Source of the DNA: Phanerodontia chrysosporium
Lineage: Eukaryota > Basidiomycota > Agaricomycetes > Polyporales > Phanerochaetaceae
Reading direction: 5' to 3'
Length of the DNA stretch: 64,000 nucleotides
Assembly (NCBI GenBank): GCA_001910725.1
Contig: MJGA01000022.1
Span: forward strand, 1-64,000
Below the pieces are notes generated by a model. The model was not told the origin of the DNA, did not search any database, and worked only from the letters and a program-made list of their open reading frames with translations. Shown one piece after another: positions 1-9,872 of this stretch. How positions within the stretch are numbered: position 1 is the first letter of the stretch; each line of letters begins with the position of its first letter. The position numbers were made by a program, and so were the translations under genes.

Positions 1-309
1 TCTCGTCGCATCGTTACTATATCCACCGCCAATTGTAGTTTGTTCTTGTCTGAGAAGAATAAATTGCGGACTAGCATGTAACCTGGGTGATGTCGTGCCT
101 CAGCCAGGAAAATCTGGGTGAGTGTTAACCGACACACTACGTCACCCCTTCACGGACTCTTCACCAGCACCTCAGAGCCATTCTCCGAGAACCTGGTTTA
201 GAAAGCATTTCTTGCAGACATTGGTGCAATGGTACACGCGCAGCAGCAGCATTGTAACGAAACTCAGTTAGCACTCGGAACAGGGATTACAACCGCATGT
301 GATCTCCTG
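1..309. other. Window edge, no gene seen
   Basis: No convincing coding exon, RNA gene or repeat is visible here. It is the downstream flank of the minus-strand gene that ends at 310, so part of it is probably that gene's 3' untranslated region. Confidence 0.5.
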
Positions 310-862
310 CTACTGCATCGTCCTCGAAAATTGGGACACACGGACAGCATACGCGGGCCCATCTCCGTCTAGAACTGAAGGAGCATATTCCTCTGCGATA
401 TCCTGACATTCTTCCTCCAGCGCCACAGCGTCCTTGCACTCCAAGAACCCAGCAGCATCGAGAGCACGGACGGCCTGCCGCAGCCATATGGTACAGTCGA
501 ACGGGGTCTTGCGACCGCCGTCCTGACGTGGCGTGGCCATGGCAATGTCCTTCACGGCTTCGTGGACATCGTCCACAGTCTTATTCGCGGCGCCAAGGTT
601 CCCTGCAGGCGCAGTTCAGCCGCGCTCGCGGCGCAATGAAGAGGGCAGGCGTACCGATCTTTACCAGCGCGACAAGGTCGGGGCGGACCCCTATCACAGC
701 CTCTGTCTCGCGGGTATATGTCCACAGCCCGCCAACGCTGTTTGTGGCGCGAAACTTCACGAAGTTGGGCCCGCCGGTGTACACGGCGAGGGCCCAGTCG
801 AAGCTGTCGGGCTTGCCGCGGTGGAAGAGAGCGACGACGATGTCCTGCACAGCCAGAGGCAT
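310..862 (-). CDS. Conserved basidiomycete protein of unknown function
   Basis: Two exons (862-655 and 602-310) are joined across a 52-nt GT-AG intron at 654-603. The splice turns two differently framed pieces into one frame reading KIG/NLGAANKTVDDVHEAV. The product is about 166 residues. It starts MPLAVQDIVVALFHRGKPDS and contains the segments DWALAVYTGGPNF and GGLWTYTRE, then FDCTIWLRQAVRALDAAGFL near the C terminus. From memory this resembles small basidiomycete proteins of the DUF6914 type; no function is known to me and that assignment is unchecked. There is no signal peptide or membrane segment. It faces DIB1 across a shared upstream region. Confidence 0.72.
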
Positions 863-1209
863 GGCCGGCCAGGTGGTGAGGGCTGCGTGAAGTCGGCCAG
901 AGCCAATTGAAGGCTAGTATGCAGGGTACGAGGCACGAGGCAGGGCGATTCCATCTCGGCACCTCCCAGCTTCAATATAGTCCCCTGTCAGGCGTTAGTG
1001 GACAAGGCCAGCTGAGCATATAGTCTGATAGCGTCGCCTAGAGCGTGTGTACGTCGTGCATGGTGCGTCCGAGGTCGTGCGTAGCAGATCGTAGAGGTCG
1101 AGGCGAAAGGTGTGGAACGTTCCGAGCAGTCATTTACCGCTGCTCGTTCGGGCGCCAAGCGTCATCCCTGCTTGCTCTCTCCCTCCTCGTACCCCAGCCG
1201 ACCTCCAAC
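863..1209. promoter_or_regulatory. Shared divergent upstream region
   Basis: This 347-bp gap separates the start of the minus-strand unknown gene (862) from the start of DIB1 (1210). The two genes diverge, so it must hold both promoters. I see a pyrimidine-rich run just before the DIB1 start (about 1160-1200), common upstream of fungal housekeeping genes, but no clear TATA box. Confidence 0.45.
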
Positions 1210-1914
1210 ATGTCGTATTTCCTCCCGCACCTCCCTTCTGGCTGGCACGTTGACGAAGCAATCAAGTCTGAGGAAGATCGTGTCGTCGTCATCCGATTCG
1301 GCCATGACTGGGACCGCAGTGCATGGTCATGGATGAGACCCTCTACGGCGTCGCCGAGAAGGTCCAGAACTTCGCCGTTATCTACCTTGTTGACATCACG
1401 GAGGTGCCTGACTTTAACAAGGTGCGTGGTCTGTCCCTTGAGCCCTATCCCCAACTGACAGGCGGCCCCGTGGATCTATAGATGTACGAACTGTACGATC
1501 CATGCACGGTGATGTTCTTCTATAGGTATGTCTGTCCTCCTTTGTTTGTGCCAGACAGCGATTCGACTGTATGCTTCATCTATAGGAACAAGCACATCAT
1601 GATAGATCTTGGGACTGGTAATAACAACAAAATGTACGTCTGTATTTCTGTGGCGCGATGGACATAGTGCTCACAGCTGTTCACTTCACAGTAATTGGGC
1701 CATGGACAACAAACAGGAGGTTAGTTTCGACTACGAACACTGCAGCTTGTGCCTGACATTTTCCGTAGCTCATCGACATCATCGAAACTGTCTATCGCGG
1801 CGCCTCCAAGGGCCGTGGTCTCGTCGTCTCCCCAAAAGGTGACTGATTAAACCTCAGTTCATGATCGTTGAATTAACTATCTTCTCAGACTATTCAACTC
1901 GATACCGGTACTAA
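1210..1914 (+). CDS. DIB1: U5 snRNP protein Dib1 (thioredoxin-like 4A), frame broken once
   Basis: Dib1/TXNL4A is an essential U5 snRNP protein of the spliceosomal tri-snRNP. The start MSYFLPHLPSGWHVDEAI and the blocks VVVIRFGHDWD, FAVIYLVDITEVPDFNK, MYELYDPCTVMFF, KHIMIDLGTGNNNK and RGLVVSPKDYSTRYRY are near-identical to the family, whose usual length is about 142 residues. Six exons: 1210-1421, 1482-1525, 1586-1633, 1692-1719, 1769-1838, 1889-1914, all with GT-AG introns of 49-60 nt. Inside exon 1 the frame shifts at about 1315-1322: GHDWDR is in frame 1 but the following CMVMDETLYG is in frame 3, as if one base were missing. All later exons are perfect, so a sequencing or assembly error is more likely than a dead gene. 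Confidence 0.9.
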
Positions 1915-2453
1915 TCTGCGGGTCACTGCTACTGCAAGTCATAATTCCACTTCTACACTTTCTGCTCGATCCGAGCTGTCTGTATCAATAATTTCAGTCC
2001 GTACTCTGTCTTTGTTTTCTTGCTCCTGATACGCTCTCCCGCCCGACGAACTCGGAACGACAAATGCTACGACCAGCGACCCTACGCTACAGTGAAGCCT
2101 TCACACCTTACGATCATCCTGAATGGGTCCATCATGCCTACGATTCGTCTCACGCTAGCACAGAGGACATGTTGGACGCGCATATACGGAGTCGCACCGT
2201 CGCGCGATAATCTAATCTCGGTACTTCCCTGTATGGTGATTTACGGATCAGGCGCCACAAAGTGGGCGCTCATCTTGTAGGCTACAACCCGACGCGACTA
2301 TATTCCCTTCGAGCGATTCATGACTTTAGTCATGCTCGATTTACTAATGCTCAACGCTTTATACCGGGTGCAGTATTTTCTTATTGCAAGTTGTACTTTT
2401 TGACGTCGACGTAGCACCACTCAGAGCCATGAGTTTCATTTCCATTTACCCCT
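1915..2453. other. Gap between DIB1 and retrotransposon
   Basis: AT-richer spacer of about 540 bp holding the DIB1 3' region. I see no gene. The retrotransposon inserted at its right edge. Confidence 0.5.
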
Positions 2454-2458
2454 GTGAT
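2454..2458. repeat. Target site duplication, left
   Basis: GTGAT directly before the left LTR, repeated at 10082-10086 directly after the right LTR. Five base pairs is the usual target duplication for Ty3/gypsy integrases. Confidence 0.92.
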
Positions 2459-2667
2459 TGTTACGAATGTGCTGACAAATATTTTTCTTTTTCTTACTCA
2501 TTATCGTTGTATTATTACTCAGCCAGTTTCCGCCTTACTAATGTCGCTGTCCCTTCCTTAGTCATAGGCTAGGTTAGACGTATATAAGGCTAGGACTCTC
2601 GTCTCCTTTTCTCCAAGCTAGTATCTTGTATTCCCGTCTAGAATCTACCTCATTCTCGACTCTTACA
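2459..2667 (+). repeat. Left long terminal repeat
   Basis: Starts TGTTACGAATGTGCTG and ends GACTCTTACA. By eye it is identical over 209 bp to the right LTR at 9873-10081. It is short for a gypsy LTR and holds a TATA box at 2581-2589. Confidence 0.95.
2581..2624 (+). promoter_or_regulatory. LTR TATA box and inferred transcript start
   Basis: TATATAAGG lies at 2581-2589. About 30 bases downstream, AAGCTAGTAT (2615-2624) is the exact reverse complement of the sequence just after the LTR (2670-2679). This fits the first bases of R acting as self-primer, so transcription is inferred to start near 2615. Confidence 0.55.
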
Positions 2668-2669
2668 TT

Positions 2670-2679
2670 ATACTAGCTT
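2670..2679 (+). other. Probable self-priming primer binding site
   Basis: ATACTAGCTT starts two bases after the left LTR. It is perfectly complementary to AAGCTAGTAT at 2615-2624, the inferred 5' end of the element's RNA. Tf1-type fungal elements prime minus-strand synthesis with a fragment of their own 5' end instead of a tRNA, and this geometry matches. I did not recognise a tRNA 3' end match here. Confidence 0.6.
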
Positions 2680-2843
2680 CCCCCACGTTTACCCTTCGAC
2701 GGGACACCCCTCGAAGATGTCTCAAGAATCAATATCTAATCCCTACCTCGAGCGGTGCAAGACGTTCATACACTACTATTGCCCAACGAAAGAAGAGACG
2801 AATATCGCGTCAAGAACAGAGAAGGGACACCTGTCATCTACAC

Positions 2844-4438
2844 ATGCAACTTACAACCATGTCCATGGCGAGTAATACGAGCAGCACCTCACGATCGACT
2901 TCTCGTAGGGAAGCAAGCCCCAACCGAGGGGCAACTCGAGCAGTTCCCCAAGTTAGGAAGACAACTATACCGAACGATACTAAACTTATACGGAGAAGGA
3001 GACTACCTCGAGGAATCTGAAACATCCCTGCAGCAGGAACGCCACCACATGATACACAACCTAAGCGCAGACGACCTTGCGGAAAGCATCCAACAGAAGA
3101 TCTTCACCACAGCCCCACTGTCCCGGAAGAAGTAGAGAGGGCCATCATAGCAGCCATCCACAACAAGGAGAATTCGGGAAGAGATGGGGGATCCGGAGAC
3201 CCATCCGGAGGTGGTGGAGGAAACCCATCCGGAGGAGATGGAGGAGATCCATTCGAAGAGGAAGGAGGAAACCCATCCGGAGGACCACCTGGAGGACCAC
3301 CCGGGGGACCACCCGGAGGACCACCCAGAGGACCACCTGGAGGACCACCTGGGGGACCACCTGGAGGACCATTCGGGGCGGAAACCCAGTGGGGCCCCCA
3401 CCTCAAGGAGGGTTACCTCCCGACATCATCAGACAGTTACTCGACATGCGCAACGACGCCGACATCGCCAGACCGCAAACCTTCAAAGGCGACCCGAAAC
3501 AAGCACGAAACTTCGTTCACCAATGCGAAATCTACTTCGAAGCCAAGCCTTCCAAGTTCAACACAGAAGCAAAGAAGATCGTATTCGCTAATTCACTCAT
3601 GGAAGACGGTCAGCACCAGGCACCACGGACCTGGTCGATGATGAAGGAACGATGGTACCTTCAGACCGGCTGGCCCACGTGGGCCCAATACGCCCAAGAA
3701 TTCCTCTCCCGATACCAACCTACCGACCACCGAGCAGATGCATTTACCGCATTAAAGAAGTTAAAGCAAGGAAGGGGATCAGTCCGCGACCTCAACACCA
3801 AGTTTGATGCATGCCTTGTCGAAGCCGAAATCGACATTACCGACGACGACGCTACACGTCCCTTCATCACAGACTACAAGGCGGCACTAAACAAGGACAT
3901 TCACGACATGACCCTACCCCAAGTAGTCGCAGAAAGACGACGACTCTATGCCACCGAGACTCTTCGCCTCTGGCAGGACATCGCCCAAGGTATTGACGCC
4001 GCCATGCACCCGAGCCACGACACCGGTCATAAATCGACACCCAAAGACCCTAACGCGATGGATGTCGACGCTATAACCACAAAGAACAACATCAAATGCT
4101 TCAACTGCGGACGGTTCGGACACTTCGCACGCGAATGCCGGTCCGGAGGACGAGGTCGAGGACAAGGCCGAGGAAGAGGACGAGGAGGAGGCAGAGGAGG
4201 AAACCAATTCCAGTCCAACAGAGGAGGATGGAACGGACAGACAAACGGACGGCAAACTAACGTCGTTGAAGCTGAAACCGGCACCCAGGCCGGCAGCCCT
4301 CAACAGTCGCAACAAGACCCGTTCGAAGCCGCGAAACGAACCATCCGAACGCTGTCTAAAGACGAGGCCATCAAACGCCTTGACGGGCTGATGGAGGAAT
4401 GGGCCAACAACAACCCAGATGAGGGTTTTCAACAGTGA
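2844..4438 (+). CDS. gag: Gag polyprotein, interrupted
   Basis: The structural protein that packages element RNA. The confident part (about 3373-4438) has a capsid-like region beginning PPDIIRQLLDMRNDADIARP, a zinc knuckle CFNCGRFGHFAREC (4096-4137), a Gly/Arg-rich basic stretch, and ends DEGFQQ at the TGA 4436-4438. Upstream, a Gly/Pro repeat region (GGPP units) reads in frame 3, while the capsid part reads in frame 2. The switch falls near 3376, in a G run, and looks like one missing base. Frame 3 also has a TGA at 3018-3020. The true N terminus is uncertain: candidates are ATG 2844, 2859 or 2865 in frame 3, or ATG 2717 in frame 2, which reads only 52 codons. Confidence 0.75.
3279..3372 (+). 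repeat. 12-bp tandem repeat coding Gly-Gly-Pro-Pro
   Basis: About eight imperfect copies of GGAGGACCACCT. In frame 3 it codes for repeated GGPP, a flexible linker inside Gag. The apparent frame break near 3376 lies just past its end. Confidence 0.85.
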
Positions 4439-4463
4439 GGAGAACGCCAGCTGTTCATCCTCA
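4423..4463 (+). promoter_or_regulatory. Candidate gag-pol -1 ribosomal frameshift signal
   Basis: GGGTTTT at 4423-4429 is an X-XXY-YYZ slippery heptamer in the gag frame (GAG GGT TTT). The protease frame is -1 relative to gag and opens directly here: its last stop TGA is at 4420-4422. The gag stop follows seven bases later. Six bases after the heptamer, TGAGGA (4436-4441) can pair with TCCTCA (4458-4463). AACAG (4431-4435) can also pair with CTGTT (4451-4455), which would make a knot-like fold. Function is inferred, not shown. Confidence 0.6.
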
Positions 4464-7400
4464 ACGATACTCGATTTCTTCTGTACTAGTAGCCGATATG
4501 AAGAACCAGTCAATGAAGATTCCCGTTATCATTGAATCGAGTACCAATGCTGGAAACAAAGTCACTACCCTCATCGACTCTGGAGCCAAGGAAAGTTCAT
4601 CGACCGAACGGTCGTCCGGCGGCTTGGACTTCGGGAAAAACCACTTCGACAACCAATACCGGTGTACAACGTAGACGGAACTCCGAATCAACTAGGGAAT
4701 ATCCGCAACTATGTCGAAACCCATGTCACCATCGGACCCAAGATCGTAAAGGAACAGTTTCTCGTCACACACCTCGGTAAACAGGAAGCCATCCTGGGAA
4801 TCGATTGGCTGCGAAAACACAACCCTCGTATCGATTGGAAGAAAGGAACCTTGGACTTTTCAGTCCCGCGACCCACGATTGAAGAACTACCAGACGAAGA
4901 GGAACAAATAATCCAAGTTGCTAGTCAGGACGAAGAAGAACTCCTCAAGACCCACATACTGGTCGAACGAGTAGGAGGGCACCTTCCAACTAGAGGAAGC
5001 AGCGAAGCTGCCGGGCTCGACTTGTCATCCACCATTGACTGTGACATCCCACCTCGCTCGCGAGTAAAAGTCCCAACAGGAATCAAGGTTAAACCTCCGA
5101 CAGGAACCTACGCACGGATCGCACCACGAAGCGGCCTCGCTCTCAAAGGCATCGATGTCGCAGCAGGGGTTGTGGATCGGGATTACACTGGAGAACTTCA
5201 AGTCATACTGGTCAACAACACAGACAATTCGTTCCACGTCCAAATAGGAGATCGAGTAGCTCAACTCATTACCGAGCAAATTCGCCTCCCGCAGGTACAA
5301 GAGGTAGAGAAACTCGACGACACGAAACGAGGGGAACAGGGTTTTGGCTCGACAGGCGTAAAACTACAGGACAGATTCCAACACCTGCTAAACGTCGCTA
5401 TACGAGCAGTAAGAGTCGCACAAGACCCTGATGCACCCCCGGAGTTCTTTATCGGCACAACGGAATTCGCAGAACTACACACGGACGCTGACTTTGTGGC
5501 ATTTTATAATCCTGGTGATCCCACGGTCTACACGGTACCCATCGGCTCTACCGCGGCACAAACCATCTGGGACCTGCAGATCAACGCGAAAATCAACCCG
5601 GCTATGGCACTCGCACAAGAAGACGGAGCACAAACGAAACCTAAGGATATTCCGTCGTACCTCGCCAAATATCAACACGTCTTCGAGAAACAAGCATCCG
5701 AACGGTTCCCTGAATCCCGACCTTATGATCATGCTATCGACCTCAAACCCGACTTCTTGCCCAAAGATTGTAAGGTTTACCCACTGTCGCCACTGGAAGA
5801 GGAAAAGATGAACGAGTTTATCGACGAAAACCTCCGCAAAGGTTACATCCGACCGTCGAAGTCTCCTATGGCATCACCCTTCTTTTTCGTCGGCAAAAAA
5901 GATGGCAACCTCCGACCCTGTCAAGACTACCGATACCTTAACGAAGGAACAGTCAGGAACGCGTATCCGTTACCCCTCATTTCCGACCTCCTCGATCAGG
6001 TCAAAGGATTCCACAAGTTCACCAAGATGGACCTTCGCTCGGGCTATAACAACGTTCGAATCAAAGATGGGGACCAGTGGAAAGCAGCGTTCAAAACGAA
6101 ACGCGGACTATTCGAACCTACCGTCATGTTCTTTGGTCTCTGCAATTCACCCGCGACGTTCCAAGCTATGATGAACGACATCTTTAGCGATATGCTTGGT
6201 GAAGGATGGCTCAAGATCTACATGGACGATATCCTCATCTGTGGCCACGATGACGAAGACCTGCAACAAAAGACGTTACGGGTAATTGAACGTTTAGCGA
6301 AGAACGATTTATTCGTCAAACCGGAGAAATGCGACTTCCATGTCACTCAAGTCGAGTTTCTTGGGATGATCATCTCACATAACCAGATCCTTATGGACCC
6401 GGTCAAGGTGAAGGGCGTTCTCGAGTGGCCTACACCAACCACCGTCAAACAGGTCCGAGGGTTCCTGGGATTCGGCAATTTCTACCGGAGGTTTATCGAC
6501 CATTACTCTGACATCGTACGACCCCTCGTCGAACTCACCAGGAAGGATGTACCCTTCTTTTGGTCCCCAGCATGCGAAGGAGCCTTTCAAGAACTGAAAA
6601 GACGGTTTACCTCGGCACCGGTGCTCATGACTCCAGATCCATCGAAAGCGTTCGTTCTCGAATGCGACGCCTCGCTTGTCGCGACAGCGGCGGTCCTACG
6701 CCAACAGGATTCGAACGGTGAATGGCACCCCGTGGCATACCTCTCACAAAGCTTGCTGCCCGCGGAACGCAATTACGAGATATACGATCGGGAACTCCTT
6801 GCGATCGTTCGAGCACTCGAAGCCTGGCGCCACTATCTCCTGGGTGCAAAACAACCGGTCCGCATCCTCACCGATCATAAGAACCTGACGTACTTCCGGT
6901 CCCCTCGACGCCTCAACCGACGACAAGCGCGTTGGCACCTTTTCCTGTCACAGTTCAACTTCTCTCTGCATCACTGTCCGGGCACGCAACTTGTTCAGGC
7001 TGATGCCATGACCAGGACCCTACACCCCAGCCATACCGCAGATGACAACGTTGACCTCATACTTCTACCGGACGAGCTCTTTCACACTCGCAGGATCCAT
7101 TCCCTGTCTCTAGCCACCAGCATGTTAGCAAAGGACGATGACGACATCCCAGTCCATGACCACCCGGTTGATCTTGATCTCCGACGATTCATCCAATCGA
7201 CCCTCAACGGTGACGAATTTGCCACGAAGGTCCTTGCAGCCCTGCACGACCCGAATCTCCCGATGCCAGTTCGCACCGAGCGACCTGACTGGACCATGGA
7301 TGGGGGGCTGTTGTTCTATCGCGACAAATGCTACGTCCCTGAGAACACCGCCCTTCGGCGACGAGTGGTAGCCCTCTATCATGATTCCCCAGTATCAGGA

Positions 7401-9872
7401 CACCCTGGGCGATTCAAGACGGCCGAACTGGTACTCCGCGATTTCTACTGGCCAGGCCTACGATTCTTTGTTTCGGCGTATGTCAAAGGCTGCGCCACAT
7501 GCCAACAGATGAAGGTTAACACGCATCCCACGAAACCACCGTTGCAACCTATAAAAGGAACGAAGCGCGACCGGCCATTCGCCTTCGTTACCTGCGACTT
7601 CATCACGCATCTCCCGCTGTCCAAGGGTTTTACCGCTCTTATGGTCGTGGTCGACCATGACTCTACGAAGGGGGTAATTCTTATTCCATGCACGGAGAAG
7701 ACCGACGCCACAATGACAGCCACGTACTACCACGACAATGTCTTTCGGCGGTTTGGCATGCCAGACGTCTTCCTCTCGGATAGAGGCCCGCAATTCAACT
7801 CACGATTCATGGAGGAACTCTGGAAGTTGACAGGAACCGATCAACGAATGAGCACGGCATACCACCCTCAGACAGATGGCGAAACCGAACGCATGAACCG
7901 CGAAATCGAGTCGTACCTTCGGATATTCTGTTCGAATCACCCACACGATTGGTCCGACTACATTGTCAATATGGAATTCGCGTTCAACAACCGAGAACAC
8001 TCGGCCACGAAGCAATCACCATTCTTCCTGATGTACGGATCGCATCCGATGGCATTCCCGACGCAATTTGCAAAGTCCAAGGTTCCGTCAACTCTCGAAT
8101 GGTTCCGCAGACGACAGCGTGCACAAGAGGAAGCCAACGCGGCGATGGATTACGCAACAGCGCAGATGGCGGGCCGAATTTGCCGACACTTCGAACCATT
8201 CAAAGAAGGTCAGAAGGTCTGGTTGGAAATGACTCACCACGAGGACGGCTACCCGTTCAAGAAGCTTGCGCCCAAAAGACACGGGCCGTACAAGATCGAG
8301 AAGGTTCTATCTCGCCTCGTGTACAAGCTGAAACTCCCGAAGACAACAAAGATCCATCCCGTGGTACATGCGTCTCTGTTATCAGCCTATCACGAAACGG
8401 CGCAACACGGGAAGAACTTCTTGGCACCACCACCTGACCTTATCGACGGACACGAGGAGTACGAAGTCGAAGCCATCTTGGCAGATAGACCCTGGGGCAA
8501 CGGAAGAAGATACCTGATAAGGTGGAAAGACCAACCAACGGCAGAAAACTCATGGGAACCCGAGTCACATCTGACCAATGCCAAGGAACTCCTTGAGGAA
8601 TATAAAAGGACGCGAGCTCTGAAAGCCGGAAGACAGCAGCCTCCACCACTCGACGCAGCTACACCCCGCTCCCAACACTCAGACCCAGAATCGACATGTC
8701 ATCCTCCACGTCCTCCAACAACGCCACCGCCGTCAACACCGTCGACGAGCAGGTCATCAACGACACTGTCACGTTCCCCAACAATTTCGAGATTTCCGCC
8801 ATCGACCTATGCAACGACACACACCAACTCACCCGCTACCTCCTCATCCACCACCTTCTCCACCGTATCCCCGACAACGTCGGTGCCACCACAAACAAAG
8901 ATCACATCCGTGGCTTCATCCTCACAGCATTCGACAACTTCCACAAGCACGACAGAGTCAACATTGTCAGCCACGCCCTCCGAGAATGGCAAAACGAACT
9001 CAACGAAGCCGAACAGCACAACCTCGACGAACCCCTCCATCAAACAAGCAAAAAGCTCGAAGCCGACAGTCACTGGGTCGAGGTCATCCGCAACCAATAT
9101 GTCACCCCCGGCAACACACCCGAGCCCTCTCCCGAGCCCGTCCCTATCCCCGAGCCTATGGTCGTCGACCAACCCGCACCCTTTACCCTCGACTACCGCC
9201 CTAACGCATATGCGCTCCTCATGGAAGACCTCTACAAACAACTCGACGAAAGAGCCAGCCGTCCTCACCCCCGCGAGTGTATCACCAACATCTTCCACCA
9301 CGATCACACCGCCGAAGCGCTACGAGCTGAGGCAGCAAAGAAGGCCCCCTGCGCGCTATATGCAGGTCTTGCACAGCTCAACGTTGACCTCGCCCAGCGC
9401 ATCAACGATCTCGACGAAGAGATTGACGGCATCCACGCAACACTCCGAGGAACCGTCATGCAAATGGACATGGCCATCAGCCGCAAGATGCAACTCGTTC
9501 GAGAAACCAAGGCGAACCACGACGCTCTCCTGCACGAGTTCGCCCAAGGCAATGACAACGTCCGAGCCCTCGTCGCGGGAGTTTGGGACACATACTTCGA
9601 TCATCCCACCGGAGAGACACTCGAACGAGGACAGCTCGCCAAGCTCAAACGCACCGCGCAGCATCGCGGCCATCCTCAACCCAACCTGCGCCGTCGATCA
9701 TCTGCGCGGCCTGAAGCCGGCCCATCCAACATTATCCCCACCCCACGTCGCCGTCACCAACGCAAGGGCAAAGGACGGGCCCCTCCAGCTGGAGTGGAGG
9801 TCATTGACGTTGATGCTATTAAGGAGGAGGCTTGAAGGATCTCACGGGGCTCGATCGTCGAGGAGGAGCTAA
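4423..9872 (+). CDS. pol: Pol polyprotein: protease, dUTPase, RT, RNase H, integrase, chromodomain
   Basis: Reads in the -1 frame from the slip site. The protease has the active-site motif LIDSGAK (about 4573-4593); just after it the frame moves from 1 to 3, as if one G were missing from AAGGAAAG near 4589. Frame 3 then stays open to 9872. A trimeric dUTPase domain follows (about 4960-5360), with all five motifs: SEAAGLDL, PRSGLA, GVVDRDYTGE, QIGDRVAQLI and RGEQGFGSTG. RT carries YMDD (6219-6230) and RNase H spans about 6640-7020. Integrase has an HHCC finger (about 7378-7510), a DDE core and a GPY/F module (about 8260-8390). The chromodomain is at about 8455-8620 (YLIRWKDQPTAENSWEP). The Ser/Thr/Pro-rich tail after about 8640 overlaps another ORF and may not be functional protein. 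Confidence 0.9.
8696..9835 (+). CDS. Extra ORF 3' of pol, unknown function
   Basis: A 379-codon ORF starting MSSSTSSNNATAVNTVDEQV in frame 2, overlapping the last 1.1 kb of the pol frame (frame 3). Its composition is balanced, whereas the pol frame over the same stretch is low-complexity Ser/Thr/Pro. This suggests that this ORF, not the pol tail, is under selection. Visible parts: a helical N-terminal half, a Pro-rich hinge with PEPSPEPVPIPEP, a long coiled-coil-like region (about residues 225-295, LAQRINDLDEEIDGI), a basic stretch PRRRHQRKGKGR, and an acidic end VEVIDVDAIKEEA. There is no signal peptide or membrane anchor, so it is not an envelope-type protein. I do not recognise a family. 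Confidence 0.7.
   Translation: MSSSTSSNNATAVNTVDEQVINDTVTFPNNFEISAIDLCNDTHQLTRYLLIHHLLHRIPDNVGATTNKDHIRGFILTAFDNFHKHDRVNIVSHALREWQNELNEAEQHNLDEPLHQTSKKLEADSHWVEVIRNQYVTPGNTPEPSPEPVPIPEPMVVDQPAPFTLDYRPNAYALLMEDLYKQLDERASRPHPRECITNIFHHDHTAEALRAEAAKKAPCALYAGLAQLNVDLAQRINDLDEEIDGIHATLRGTVMQMDMAISRKMQLVRETKANHDALLHEFAQGNDNVRALVAGVWDTYFDHPTGETLERGQLAKLKRTAQHRGHPQPNLRRRSSARPEAGPSNIIPTPRRRHQRKGKGRAPPAGVEVIDVDAIKEEA
9860..9872 (+). other. Purine tract before the right LTR
   Basis: GAGGAGGAG followed by CTAA, ending exactly at the LTR boundary. This is the expected place of the plus-strand primer, although it is short and interrupted by CT. The pol stop codon TAA (9870-9872) is part of it. Confidence 0.55.

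Noticed and set aside
2717..2875. Frame-2 ORF of 52 codons as a separate leader protein of the retrotransposon
   Set aside because: It could be the true gag start if bases are missing, but there is no evidence for a separate product.
8640..9872. Pol C-terminal Ser/Thr/Pro-rich tail as a functional domain
   Set aside because: The low-complexity composition is what appears when the frame-2 ORF is read one base out. No domain is visible after the chromodomain.
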